A stretch of 37,204 nt of DNA. It comes from an uncultured Holophagaceae bacterium. GTDB taxonomy: Bacteria > Acidobacteriota > Holophagae > Holophagales > Holophagaceae. The notes under the pieces were generated by a model, which searched no databases, was not told where the DNA came from, and was given only the letters and a program-made list of their open reading frames with translations. Within the stretch, counting starts at the first letter, position 1; each line of letters starts with the position of its first letter. The translations under genes were made by a program, and so were the position numbers. Location: NCBI GenBank assembly GCA_903873655.1, contig CAIQPH010000055.1, positions 1 to 37,204 of the forward strand, in the 5' to 3' direction. This document shows, one piece after another, positions 9,154 through 17,150 of the stretch.

Positions 9154-11786
9154 CACTTGCACCCAACACCCACCTTGGTCCTTACGAGATCCTTGCTCCG
9201 ATCGGCGCGGGGGGCATGGGCGAGGTCTACAAGGCCAAGGACGCGCGGCTGGACCGCTTCGTGGCGGTGAAGGTGCTACCGGAGCACCTGGCGAAAAATC
9301 CCGAGGCGCTCGCCCGCTTCGAGCGCGAGGCCAAGGCCGTAGCGGCCCTGAACCATCCGAGCATCATGGGCATCTTCGACATCGGGCATCTGGAGGATAC
9401 CGCCTACGCGGTGATGGAACTGCTCGAGGGCGAGTCGCTGCGGACGAGGCTGGAGCAAGGTCCGATCGCGCCCCGCAAGGCCACGGAACTGGCCATCCAG
9501 ATGGCGCAAGGCTTATCCGCCGCGCACGAGAAGGGCGTGGTCCACCGCGACCTGAAACCGGAAAACCTCTGGATCACCAAGGAGGGCCGCCTCAAGATCC
9601 TCGATTTCGGCCTGGCCAAGCAGCTGCCAGCCCTGGTGGTGGACTCCGGCTCACTTCTGGCCACGGAAGTATTCAGCCAGGGACCCCGTACGGAAAAGGG
9701 CATGATCCTGGGGACCCTGGGCTACATGAGCCCGGAGCAGGTGCGCGGTGAAGCTGTGGACGCCCGGTCTGACCTGTTCAGCTTCGGGATCGTGCTCTTC
9801 GAGATGCTGACCGGCCGGAAGGCCTTCGCCCGAGCCACGCCGGCGGACACCCTCTCGGCGATCCTCAAGGAAGATCCCCCTGAGTTGGAAGAGCAGAGCC
9901 GACCCATCCCTCCTGGGCTGCGGCGGATCCTGGACCACTGCCTGGAGAAGGCGCCCTCCCGGCGCTTCCACAATGCCGAGGATCTGGCCTTCGCCCTGGA
10001 AAATCTATCCACCGGGTCGACCAGTCACGCCCCCTTCACTGCTCCCTTTGCCCCGAAGAATCGCAGGACCACCTGGATCTGGGCGGCTGTGGCAGCCATT
10101 CTGTTGGCAGGCTCAGTTCTCCTGGGCTGGTACCTCCGCGGGGGACCAGCCCGCCCGAACCTGATCCGGTTCGAGATCGCCAATCCCCCCGAAGTTACCA
10201 AGATAGACGCCCCCCGCATTTCCCCGGATGGGCTGCATCTGGCCTTCAGTGCCGTTGACGCCTCCGGGAAGAGCCGCATCTGGGTGCGGTCCCTGAACGC
10301 CCTCGTGGCACAGCCTCTGGCGGGAACAGAAGGCGCCTCGCGGCCCTTCTGGGCCCCGGACAGCCGGTTCATCGGCTTCATGGCGGAAGGCAAGCTCAAG
10401 AAGATCGATGTCGCGGGAGGCCCCGCCCAGAAAATCTGCGATGCCCCAGGCGGGTCCGACGGCTCCTGGAGTTCCGAAGGGGTCATCCTCTACGACGGCT
10501 CGGGCTCCCAGCCCATCAACCGGGTCTCCGCGGCCGGGGGCACTCCTGCCGTGGCAGTCAAGATCGAACCCTCCCGTAAAGAGACGATGGTGGGCTGGCC
10601 GGAATTCCTCCCGGACGGTCGGCATTTCCTCTACCTGGCCACCGGCGAGAAACCCGATGACAGCGTCTACCGCGTGGGCCGGCTCGATTCCATGGAGACG
10701 CAGATCCTGGCACCGGCTCAGACCCTCGTCACCTATGCGCATCCCGGCTATCTCCTCTTCGTGCGGGACAAGACCCTCCTGGCGCAGCCCTTCGATGCCA
10801 AGTCCCTACGGATGAAAGGAGAACCGATCCCCATTGCCGAACACATCGGCACGGACAATGTCGGCCTTGCGTGTTTCTCGGTCTCCCGGAATGGGACCTT
10901 GATCTACCAGACGGGTGAATCCGGCGATCGGTTCCTCTGGGTGGACCGCTCGGGTCGGGAAGGGGAGTCGGAGGGTGAACCCGGCGATTATCACAACCCC
11001 GCCTTCGCTCCGGGAGGGGATCGCCTCGCGTTCGACCTCGCTGATAAACACATCGGGAAGACTGACATCTGGATCCGGGATCTCAAACGCAAGGTCAGCT
11101 CCCGGTTCAGCTTCAGCAGCGGGGCCTTTTGCCCCCTGTGGTCACCCGACGGCCGCACCATCGTCTTCACCGTGGGCAATGATCTCTTCGAGAAGCCCGT
11201 CGAGGGCCAGGGGGAAGAACGGCTGCTCCTCAAGTCCGAAGAACAGAAGTTCGCCTGCGGCTGGAGCCGCGATGGACGCTACCTCGCCTACACGAGCATG
11301 GGCAAAGAAACAAACTGGGACATCTGGGTGCTGCCCCTCTTCGGCGATCGCAAACCCTTCCTGTTCCTGAAGACACCGTTTGCCGAGCTGATGCCCACCT
11401 TCTCGCCGGATGGCCGGTTCCTGGCGTATCAGTCCAACGAGTCCGGACGGATGGAGATCTACATCCAGAGCTTCCCCGGCCCGGGAGGCAAGTGGCAGAT
11501 CTCCGCTGCCGGGGGCACCGATCCCCAATGGCGGGCCGACGGCAGGGAACTCTACTACCGCGCCCCGGACCAGAAGGTGATGGCGATCGACATCCAGGCA
11601 GGCAACGGCATCACCGCTGGCACACCGCAGCCCCTCTTCCCGGGACGCTTCGACTCGGGTCTCGCCCGGAACCGCTACCTCCCGACCGCCGACGGGAAGC
11701 GCTTCCTCACCGTCGCCCCCCTGGGCCGCGAGTCCATGACTCCGACGACGGTCGTGCTGAACTGGAACGCTGAGCTGGGCCACTGA
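9150..11786 (+). CDS. Transmembrane Ser/Thr protein kinase with PD40/TolB-type propeller (kinase 4)
   Basis: 878 residues. The kinase core has GAGGMGEVYKA, VAVK, HRDLKPEN, DFGLAK and GTLGYMSPEQ. One membrane helix lies at about residues 308-328. The tail contains the clearest PD40 repeats of the group: ISPDGLHLAFS, WSPDGRTIVFT, WSRDGRYLAYT, FSPDGRFLAYQSNESGR, each followed by IW/IY strands. This is the classic TolB/WD40-like propeller of acidobacterial receptor kinases. The start codon lies in an ATGA overlap with kinase 3. It is the last intact member of the array; 34 bases later comes the truncated start of a fifth copy. Confidence 0.93.
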   Translation: MTLAPNTHLGPYEILAPIGAGGMGEVYKAKDARLDRFVAVKVLPEHLAKNPEALARFEREAKAVAALNHPSIMGIFDIGHLEDTAYAVMELLEGESLRTRLEQGPIAPRKATELAIQMAQGLSAAHEKGVVHRDLKPENLWITKEGRLKILDFGLAKQLPALVVDSGSLLATEVFSQGPRTEKGMILGTLGYMSPEQVRGEAVDARSDLFSFGIVLFEMLTGRKAFARATPADTLSAILKEDPPELEEQSRPIPPGLRRILDHCLEKAPSRRFHNAEDLAFALENLSTGSTSHAPFTAPFAPKNRRTTWIWAAVAAILLAGSVLLGWYLRGGPARPNLIRFEIANPPEVTKIDAPRISPDGLHLAFSAVDASGKSRIWVRSLNALVAQPLAGTEGASRPFWAPDSRFIGFMAEGKLKKIDVAGGPAQKICDAPGGSDGSWSSEGVILYDGSGSQPINRVSAAGGTPAVAVKIEPSRKETMVGWPEFLPDGRHFLYLATGEKPDDSVYRVGRLDSMETQILAPAQTLVTYAHPGYLLFVRDKTLLAQPFDAKSLRMKGEPIPIAEHIGTDNVGLACFSVSRNGTLIYQTGESGDRFLWVDRSGREGESEGEPGDYHNPAFAPGGDRLAFDLADKHIGKTDIWIRDLKRKVSSRFSFSSGAFCPLWSPDGRTIVFTVGNDLFEKPVEGQGEERLLLKSEEQKFACGWSRDGRYLAYTSMGKETNWDIWVLPLFGDRKPFLFLKTPFAELMPTFSPDGRFLAYQSNESGRMEIYIQSFPGPGGKWQISAAGGTDPQWRADGRELYYRAPDQKVMAIDIQAGNGITAGTPQPLFPGRFDSGLARNRYLPTADGKRFLTVAPLGRESMTPTTVVLNWNAELGH

Positions 11787-11820
11787 CCCAATCATTCTCA
11801 AACTCGCCTCACGGAGCACC

Positions 11821-11901
11821 ATGTCACTCTCACCCGGCACCCGCCTCGGCCCCTACGAGGTCCTCGCGCCCCTTGGCGCGGGCGGCATGGGGGAGGCCTA
11901 A
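11821..11901 (+). pseudogene. Truncated N-terminus of a fifth Ser/Thr kinase
   Basis: An ATG opens a frame that reads like the first 25 residues of the sister kinases (SPGTRLGPYEVLAPLGAGGMGE) and then hits TAA straight after the glycine loop. Alignment by eye with kinases 1-4 holds up to about base 11896; beyond that the sequence is unrelated and belongs to the right end of the IS200/IS605-type element. No remaining kinase sequence is found on the far side of the element, so the rest of the gene has been deleted or lost. The leftover codes for a 26-residue peptide with no kinase activity. Confidence 0.8.
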
Positions 11902-12060
11902 TGGGGCCTGCCACGTTTCATGTGAACCTCACCGCTGGGTAAAGGGAGCACCCTCCCCACCCGGTGAGACTGCCGTCTGACTGCTCCCCATGGATGAACG
12001 AGGGGGTTCCAGCTGACTTTTCAGGCAGCATGGGGACCTCCATTCTTCACTCCGGGTTGA
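11897..12060 (-). ncRNA. omegaRNA-like structured right end of the tnpB element
   Basis: In TnpB systems the guide RNA (omegaRNA) is made from the 3' end of tnpB and the right end of the element, with the guide taken from the flanking DNA. Here the - strand transcript past tnpB can fold strongly: CTCACC/GGTGAG (11928-11933 with 11963-11968), GGGT/ACCC (11937-11940 with 11959-11962) and GGGAG/CTCCC (11944-11948 with 11953-11957), followed by a GTTCA/TGAAAC hairpin at 11915-11927. The stems are seen directly. Function as an omegaRNA is inferred from position and family, and the 5' limit given here is arbitrary. Confidence 0.45.
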
Positions 12061-13295
12061 GAGGTCTTCGGGAGTTGGAGCCCAATGGGGCTCGTTCCCA
12101 GCGCTCTTCGTCTCCCGATGTTGATTGGGACGCTCTTACGCCGTTGTCCAGACCTGTTCGCGAGCGAACCACTCTGACCCCTCATCTCCTTGGGGCGGGC
12201 CCGGCGCTGCCGTGCCTCTCGCGGTTTGTGCGTGGTCGAACTGCTTTCGCCGCTTGCGCGGCTCCCACACACGTCACTGGACGACGATCGCAGGAGGCAG
12301 TCGGCCCCCCAGGACAACCAGGCTTCCCTGGCTTTCCCTTCGTCCAGCAGGTCGCCCTGGCAGTGCATCGCCAGGAAAGCCGAGAATTCATCCCGGTCTG
12401 CGTGCATCCCATTTGGGATGAACTCACAGCCGCATTCATGCTTCCGCTCACTCTGCGGTTTCTTCTTCCGCTTGCCGCACAGGCAACGCGAGGAAAGGTA
12501 GGTCTTCCAGGTGGAGACCAGTTCCAGACTTCCTCCTGAAGCCTTGGCCAGCAGTCCGGTCCGGCTCTCGAACCGGCCCGGGGCCTTGTGCCCCACCGAC
12601 CGTCCCCAGAGCTTCTGCCAGGCCTTCTTGCTCACCTTCTCCGAGCTCAGGTCGTTGGCCATGCTTAGGACCACATGGACCATAGCCCCCTGCAGGGACT
12701 CCCGCTCCGCGGCCATGGCCCGCTGGACCTCGGCCAACTCGACTTTCGTGGACTTCTGCCGGTGGGATTCCACCCAGCGCTTCCGTTCGTTCCGGGGCTT
12801 TATCGTCCCGTCCTCCTGGTAGTTCTCCTGGTTGTTGGCCCGGCGCTGCCGGTCCGACCGACGGCGGTAGACCCGGAGCGCCTTCTCCTTGCGGTCCAGC
12901 CCGGCGCAGAAGTCGAAGGACTTCGCCTCCCCCTCCGTGACCACGGCCACATGGGAGGGCCCCAGGTCCAGCCCGCCACGGCGGCGCTGGACGGTGTGCT
13001 TGGCCTTCTGGAAAGGAACACCACGGAAGACGAGCTGGGCAAAGACCCGCTCCTCGCCTCGGATGGTCCGGGACAGGAGGCGGACATACTTCACGCCCGA
13101 CTCCTTGACCACATTGCCGTCCTTCGTAGTCCGGCAGCTGATGGCGTTCGCGATGGCCAGGGCATGAGCCTGGACGGGATCGTTCGGGTCCACGATCAGG
13201 GGCAGAACCAGGTTGGCGAAAGTCCCGTTCCACTCGATCCGGCCGCCCTCGACGGGCCGGAACCGGATGCCAGCGGCGTTGGACTTCCCCTCCAC
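12021..13295 (-). pseudogene. tnpB: TnpB-family RNA-guided nuclease, C-terminal part (frameshifted gene)
   Basis: This ORF holds the RuvC and zinc-ribbon half of a TnpB/OrfB protein. Visible are the first RuvC Asp in GGLDLGPSHVA, a likely second acid (Glu) in SSEKVSKKAWQ, a zinc ribbon reduced to CLCG...CGC, and the last RuvC Asp in HADRDEFSAF. After that comes a long basic, low-complexity tail that overlaps the structured right end. The GTG at 13295 is only the first available start in this frame; the protein should be continuous with the upstream ORF 13196-13753. One base appears to be missing near 13300, where GATCCGTGGAGG would read LD-S-VEGK with an added T. Together the parts would make about 575 residues. 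All three putative catalytic acids are kept. Confidence 0.75.
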
Positions 13296-13753
13296 GGATC
13301 CAGTTCTCCATACCGCTTGAAACGGGGCTTGCCGGATTTAGCGAAGGACCACCGCTCCGCTGTCGCGAAGGCCCGGGAGGCGATCTTCTGCTGGGTGTGG
13401 ACATCGAGGTGGTCCCGGAGCCAGCAGTCCTTCGCCAAGGACCGGTGCTGGTGCAGCGCCGCCTCCGTGAAACCGTGCTTCACCCGGAGGACAGAGAAGG
13501 CCTCCTGCTTGGCTTTGGCCTTGGCTTTCTGCTCGGGGGTGGCATCCTCCTTCGTGGAGCCATGAGGCATGGCCTTGGCCAACTCGAAGCCGGGGTCCCG
13601 GCGCATCGCCGCCAGCCGCCGGAGGGCCTCGCCTTCCACGGCGTTGTAGATCTGCCGGCCCACCTCCTTCCGCAAGCGCAGGACGCAACGGTCCTTCGAG
13701 GTGGACTTGACCTCGACCTCACAGATGAAACTTGGGGTTTTCACTCGGGGCAT
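13196..13753 (-). pseudogene. tnpB: TnpB-family protein, N-terminal part (frameshifted gene)
   Basis: The N-terminal portion of the same tnpB. The ATG at 13753 has an AGGA about 5 bases upstream on the - strand. The first ~152 residues are basic and helical (RLRKEVGRQIYNAV, a Lys/Ala-rich segment, HTQQKIASRAFATAERW) and end in KPRFKRYGELD, which in this family leads into a D-S-V-E-G-K-type sequence. From there the frame diverges into a Pro/Ser/Gly-rich stretch that is off-frame read-through to a stop at 13196. The correct continuation is in the overlapping ORF 12021-13295. A real mutation, a sequencing error or -1 frameshifting could explain this; a mutation is the simplest reading. Confidence 0.7.
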
Positions 13754-13899
13754 CGGATCCTACAATTTCATTATCGGCACATGGCTTGGACATTTTCTGT
13801 CGTGTTCGGATTGCGCAAAGAAATGCAAATCGCTCACCCCATGGCTAAAGCGAGGGGCTTGCGCTCACTGTTTGGTCACCTATCAGCCCGGAGGAAACC

Positions 13900-15279
13900 A
13901 TGGGCCTGTCGCGCTCCCTTCAGAACGCTCCAAACCTCGGCGCCAGGGCATTGTTTGCTGCAACCCTCGCCCTGGCGCTCGGACTCGCCGGAAGCCTGGG
14001 ATGCGGCAGTTCCTCTGGCGGTGGCGGCTACAACCTGGGCGCTGTAACACCCACCTGGACCCATGCCATGGCCTTGGTGGCCGTGGATCCCGCCGTGGCG
14101 GTGAGCCCCCAAGGCAACGCCCTGGTGGCCTGGAACGAGATCACTTCCCACAGCGTGGTCAAAGCGCAGTGGCTCGCGGCCGGCGCCAGTTCCATCAGCT
14201 TGAGCGACCCGACTCTGGACAGCGGGGCCCCCGCCGTCGCCACGGATGGCACGGGTGCGGCTCAGGTGCTCTGGCTCCAGATGGACCAGACGGGCGGCGG
14301 CGTGGGTCATGTCTGGGGTCGACGGTGGAGCGGCGGCAGTTGGAGTGCGGCGGTCCAGCTCTCGACCAATAGCTTCGCCTATGCGTCAAACCCCCAGGTG
14401 GCCTGTGATGGTGCGGGCAATGCCCTGGCCCTTTGGGCTGAAGGCAGCGCCATCAATTCGAACCACTTTGATCTTTTTGCGGCACGGTTCAGTGGCGGCA
14501 GTTGGAGTGTTCCCATCCGGCTGAGCAACGGAACCAACAGCACCTACTCGCCCCGCATCGCCATGAATGCCACTGGTCAGGCCATCGCGGTGTGGACCCA
14601 GACCGAGGACGATGGATCCATCTCCAACGGCCCCCAGGACACCTGGGCCGTCACCTTTAGCGCCAATGGAACCCCCGCTACGCCGGTTCAACTCAACACG
14701 GTCTCCGGCGCCACCGCCCTGGCCACCGCTGGTGCGGGCGTGGGCATCAATGCCACAGGCCAGGGGGTTGCCGTGTGGATCCAGGACGACAGCGGCACGG
14801 GCACCTCCCAGGTCTGGGCCTGCACATATGCTCCTGGCTCGGGATGGAGTCTTCCCACCGAGGTCACGGTGCCTGTGCCGGGTGCAGGCGCCTCTGCCCC
14901 GGATGTCGCCCTGGATAGTTCTGGCCACGCCATGGCCGTGTGGCAGTGGCAGGAGCCCAGCTCCGCGACCATCGCGGCGAGCCAGCTGACACTCGGAGGC
15001 ACCTGGAGCTGGACTACACCGAAGGTCATCAACTCCGGTATAAACGCCTTCGACCCGCATGTGGCCTATGGTTCCTCCGGCAATGCCACCGCCGTGTGGT
15101 ACCAGGTCGAGACCTCGGGCTGCACGGTGCGGTCCGCCGTCGCCATAGGCAATGTCTGGAGCACGCCGAGCCTTGTGGATAGCCTGGCCATCACCTACGG
15201 GTCTCTCTATCCCGTGCCCACCCTGGCCAGCAATCCGGTGGGGACCTCGGTCATCGTGTGGGGTGTAGACAGCATGTAA
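13900..15279 (+). CDS. Putative lipoprotein with eight-fold repeat, probable beta-propeller
   Basis: 459 residues; the ATG has GGAGG 5 bases upstream. The N-terminus has a hydrophobic stretch (LFAATLALALGLAGSLG) ending in a Cys followed by GSSSGGGG, which suggests lipid anchoring, although the lipobox (SLG-C) is not ideal. The rest is built from about eight copies of a motif of the type V-A-x-(D/N)-x-x-G-x-A-x-x-x-W, for example VAVSPQGNALVAWNE, VACDGAGNALALWAE, IAMNATGQAIAVWTQ, VALDSSGHAMAVWQW. Regular spacing of about 50-60 residues suggests one blade each. It is probably exported and anchored in the envelope. A response regulator starts 29 bases downstream, possibly in the same operon. Function unknown. 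Confidence 0.8.
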   Translation: MGLSRSLQNAPNLGARALFAATLALALGLAGSLGCGSSSGGGGYNLGAVTPTWTHAMALVAVDPAVAVSPQGNALVAWNEITSHSVVKAQWLAAGASSISLSDPTLDSGAPAVATDGTGAAQVLWLQMDQTGGGVGHVWGRRWSGGSWSAAVQLSTNSFAYASNPQVACDGAGNALALWAEGSAINSNHFDLFAARFSGGSWSVPIRLSNGTNSTYSPRIAMNATGQAIAVWTQTEDDGSISNGPQDTWAVTFSANGTPATPVQLNTVSGATALATAGAGVGINATGQGVAVWIQDDSGTGTSQVWACTYAPGSGWSLPTEVTVPVPGAGASAPDVALDSSGHAMAVWQWQEPSSATIAASQLTLGGTWSWTTPKVINSGINAFDPHVAYGSSGNATAVWYQVETSGCTVRSAVAIGNVWSTPSLVDSLAITYGSLYPVPTLASNPVGTSVIVWGVDSM

Positions 15280-15308
15280 CACATAGCGGTTGCTGGAAGG
15301 GTACTCGA

Positions 15309-15677
15309 GTGCACATCGCCATCAGCGAGGACAGTCGAATCGAGCGATGCTATGTGGCGGCCTGTCTTCGCAAGGCCGGCTGGACCGTGGATTCCATCGA
15401 GCCGAAAGGAACCATTCCCATTGTCGGCCAGCTACTGAAAAACCCACCTGCCCTCCTGGTGCTGGACTACATGCTTCCCCAAGTCCGGGGAGACAGCATC
15501 GCCGATGTGTGCAATCGGCATCCCGAGCTGAAGAACATTCCGATTCTGGTCCTCACCGCCCACCAGGATCCGGCCCTGACCCAGCGTTTGATGGTGCTCG
15601 GAGTGCGTGATGTCTTGTACAAACCCATCAAGGCGAACCAACTCATCGAGGCCGTCAAGAAGCATCTGGCCCAATGA
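15309..15677 (+). CDS. Single-domain response regulator (CheY-like receiver)
   Basis: 122 residues if begun at the GTG at 15309, which has GGAAGGG about 8 bases upstream; the ORF-track start at 15258 overlaps the preceding gene and adds non-family residues. Receiver-domain residues are the acidic pair ED (7-8), the phosphoacceptor Asp in LVLDYMLPQ (D53), the Thr in LTAH and the Lys in YKPIKA. No output domain follows, so it would act by binding a partner, as CheY or Spo0F do. No histidine kinase gene is adjacent; the partner kinase must lie elsewhere. Confidence 0.9.
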   Translation: MHIAISEDSRIERCYVAACLRKAGWTVDSIEPKGTIPIVGQLLKNPPALLVLDYMLPQVRGDSIADVCNRHPELKNIPILVLTAHQDPALTQRLMVLGVRDVLYKPIKANQLIEAVKKHLAQ

Positions 15678-15713
15678 CCTTCAGGACTCAACCGGGAAGG
15701 AGGAAATCTCCCA

Positions 15714-15938
15714 TCAGGTCATCCCACCCAAGTCTGCGGAGAAAATCCCCTTGCACTCCGGGCAGACGATCACATGACCCCGCCTGGGGAGGGTCGAGAC
15801 AAAGCTGACTTTGGTCCGAAGCAGGCGGACCACGTGAACGCACTGAATTTCCTTATGGCAATGGAAGCAGTTCAGGGGTTCTTCCAAAGCGTACTCCGCT
15901 AAATCCTTCGATGAAATTGGCCGCGCATCTTCAGTCAT
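15714..15938 (-). CDS. Small zinc-ribbon protein of unknown function
   Basis: 74 residues from the ATG at 15938, which has GGAG 6 bases upstream on the - strand. The longer ORF in the track (to 16349) runs through the start of the opposing gene and lacks support. Two Cys pairs, CFHC and CPEC, about 36 residues apart, form a probable zinc ribbon; the stretch between them is basic and hydrophobic (VVRLLRTKVSFVSTLPRRG). It converges with the response regulator gene. No function can be assigned; nucleic-acid or protein binding is possible. Confidence 0.65.
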   Translation of the reverse strand: MTEDARPISSKDLAEYALEEPLNCFHCHKEIQCVHVVRLLRTKVSFVSTLPRRGHVIVCPECKGIFSADLGGMT

Positions 15939-16113
15939 CGGTGGCTCCAGAGGGAGGATCCTGAATGGACTATCGGCAATTCTCCAGGCTTTCTTACCCT
16001 TGATTTCGCAATTGCTGGTTGGTAAAGGTACGCCTGCTTGGGAGTCAACCTTATCGCCGAAGGCCCCTTCTAAAGTGCAAAGGCCTGATCTCTTTGCCCA
16101 TGGGAGGAAAGCC

Positions 16114-16932
16114 ATGACTATCTTCCGGAATTCCAGCCCGTCTTCTCCTATTCCTGGGCCCACGGTTCGAGTTGCAGGTGTGCATACCGTTTCGAATTTG
16201 AATCGAGGGCTTGTCCCTTCGATCGCCTGCTCAATCCTGCTCCTGGGAATCGCCTGGGTACGGCCCTTGGAAGCACAAGGGTCTCCGGTCGTTCCAGGTC
16301 GGGTAAGCCAACAGCCGGCACCGGAGCCAAAGCCCGCGCCCGCTGTCACCTACCGGCTGGAGGGTTCCTCGCCGAAGCCCGCGGGCTCCATCCCAAATCA
16401 TCCAGAGGGGACGACGGCGAAACCGATGGATCAGCACTTGCGCGCAGACCGCGGAGGTCAGTGGGTGACGCCCGACTACTACGATCCGCTCCTCCAGCCC
16501 ATGACGATGGAAGACGCGATGGCAGTGGCGGAGGGGGCTACTGGCGGCGGCGCGGTTTCCGCGCGCCGCATTGATCTGAATGCCGCCTCCGGCGGGTACG
16601 AGGTCCTGGTCCGGCGGACAAGGGATGGGAGGGACTATCGCGTGGTCATCGATATCGATACCCGCAGGGTTCGAAACACCTACGCCATCCCGAATTCAAC
16701 GAATAGGAACAGCCATTCCAAAGAGGCCAACCCCGGCGGATCAATCCAGAACGTGGCCACCCGGCCCGAGACGGTGAAGGACCAGAGGGTCGCATCGGCC
16801 CCACAGGTGCCAACTGCGGCAGCCTTTACTGCTCATTCTGATCTGTATGTCTGGCGGGACGCGAAGGGCACCGTCAACATCACCAGCTACCCGCCTCCGG
16901 AAGGGTGCAAGGAAATCCGGCCTGGTGGATAA
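16114..16932 (+). CDS. Exported protein with DUF4124-like C-terminus
   Basis: 272 residues from the ATG at 16114, with GGGAGG 6 bases upstream; the track start at 16000 is upstream of this site. After a basic N-region of about 35 residues there is a hydrophobic core (LVPSIACSILLLGIAW) and a possible cleavage site after LEA, so it is likely exported. A Pro-rich linker follows. A middle segment (RIDLNAASGGYEVLVRR...YRVVIDIDTRRV) looks like a small PepSY-type sheet. The C-terminal segment DLYVWRDAKGTVNITSYPPP resembles DUF4124, a short domain common in exported proteins. The function is unknown. Family naming is by eye. Confidence 0.7.
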   Translation: MTIFRNSSPSSPIPGPTVRVAGVHTVSNLNRGLVPSIACSILLLGIAWVRPLEAQGSPVVPGRVSQQPAPEPKPAPAVTYRLEGSSPKPAGSIPNHPEGTTAKPMDQHLRADRGGQWVTPDYYDPLLQPMTMEDAMAVAEGATGGGAVSARRIDLNAASGGYEVLVRRTRDGRDYRVVIDIDTRRVRNTYAIPNSTNRNSHSKEANPGGSIQNVATRPETVKDQRVASAPQVPTAAAFTAHSDLYVWRDAKGTVNITSYPPPEGCKEIRPGG

Positions 16933-17150
16933 GAGCGGACCGAAGCAAGGACTCATCGCTGGCGACTCTCCCCGGGTCTGGATCATGCGCTCAGGGGAAG
17001 GCGATGGCTTAGGCGCCTTTGCCTTCAACCTCGCCCGCGTACTTGGGGTCCGTTACCTTCGTGGGGTCAGGCAAGAGCCCGTTTGCCTTTCTCTACAGGT
17101 GATTCTCGGGGAACTTCCTTTTCCACCTCATGCTGGTCTTTGGAACCCCC

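Larger units (their letters stand above)
11897..13860 (-). mobile_element. IS200/IS605-type (IS1341-like, tnpB-only) insertion element
   Basis: A tnpB-type gene on the - strand is flanked by short structured ends and no tnpA is visible, as in IS1341-like members of the IS200/IS605 family. The right end (low coordinates) holds a three-segment hairpin at 11928-11968 and a small hairpin at 11915-11927. The left end (high coordinates) holds an imperfect hairpin within CCCCATGGCTAAAGCGAGGGG at about 13837-13857. The right boundary near 11897 is inferred from where kinase homology stops. The left boundary near 13860 is approximate. Without tnpA the element could move only with help in trans, and its tnpB is frameshifted. 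Confidence 0.7.

Noticed and set aside
6517-9162. Long - strand ORFs (6517-7464, 7522-8211, 8386-9162)
   Set aside because: Shadows of kinase 3, with no motif or ribosome site.
12448-13404. 318-codon - strand ORF in the third frame of tnpB
   Set aside because: Pro/Gly/Arg-rich shadow; TnpB residues are in the two other frames.
12675-13565. 296-codon + strand ORF across tnpB
   Set aside because: Antisense to the family-like TnpB frames; no motif.
13859-13886. Promoter TTGCGC-16-TATCAG before the lipoprotein gene
   Set aside because: Transcription would start inside the ribosome site, leaving it incomplete.
14070-15270. Regular repeats as a possible CRISPR or tandem DNA repeat
   Set aside because: The periodicity is at the protein level only; the DNA words are not conserved and no spacers are seen.
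14386-15282. 298-codon - strand ORF
   Set aside because: Antisense to the repeat lipoprotein, whose regular repeats show the + frame is the coding one.
15939-16349. Extended start of the zinc-ribbon gene
   Set aside because: Would overlap the start and signal region of the opposing exported-protein gene; the ATG at 15938 has a good ribosome site.
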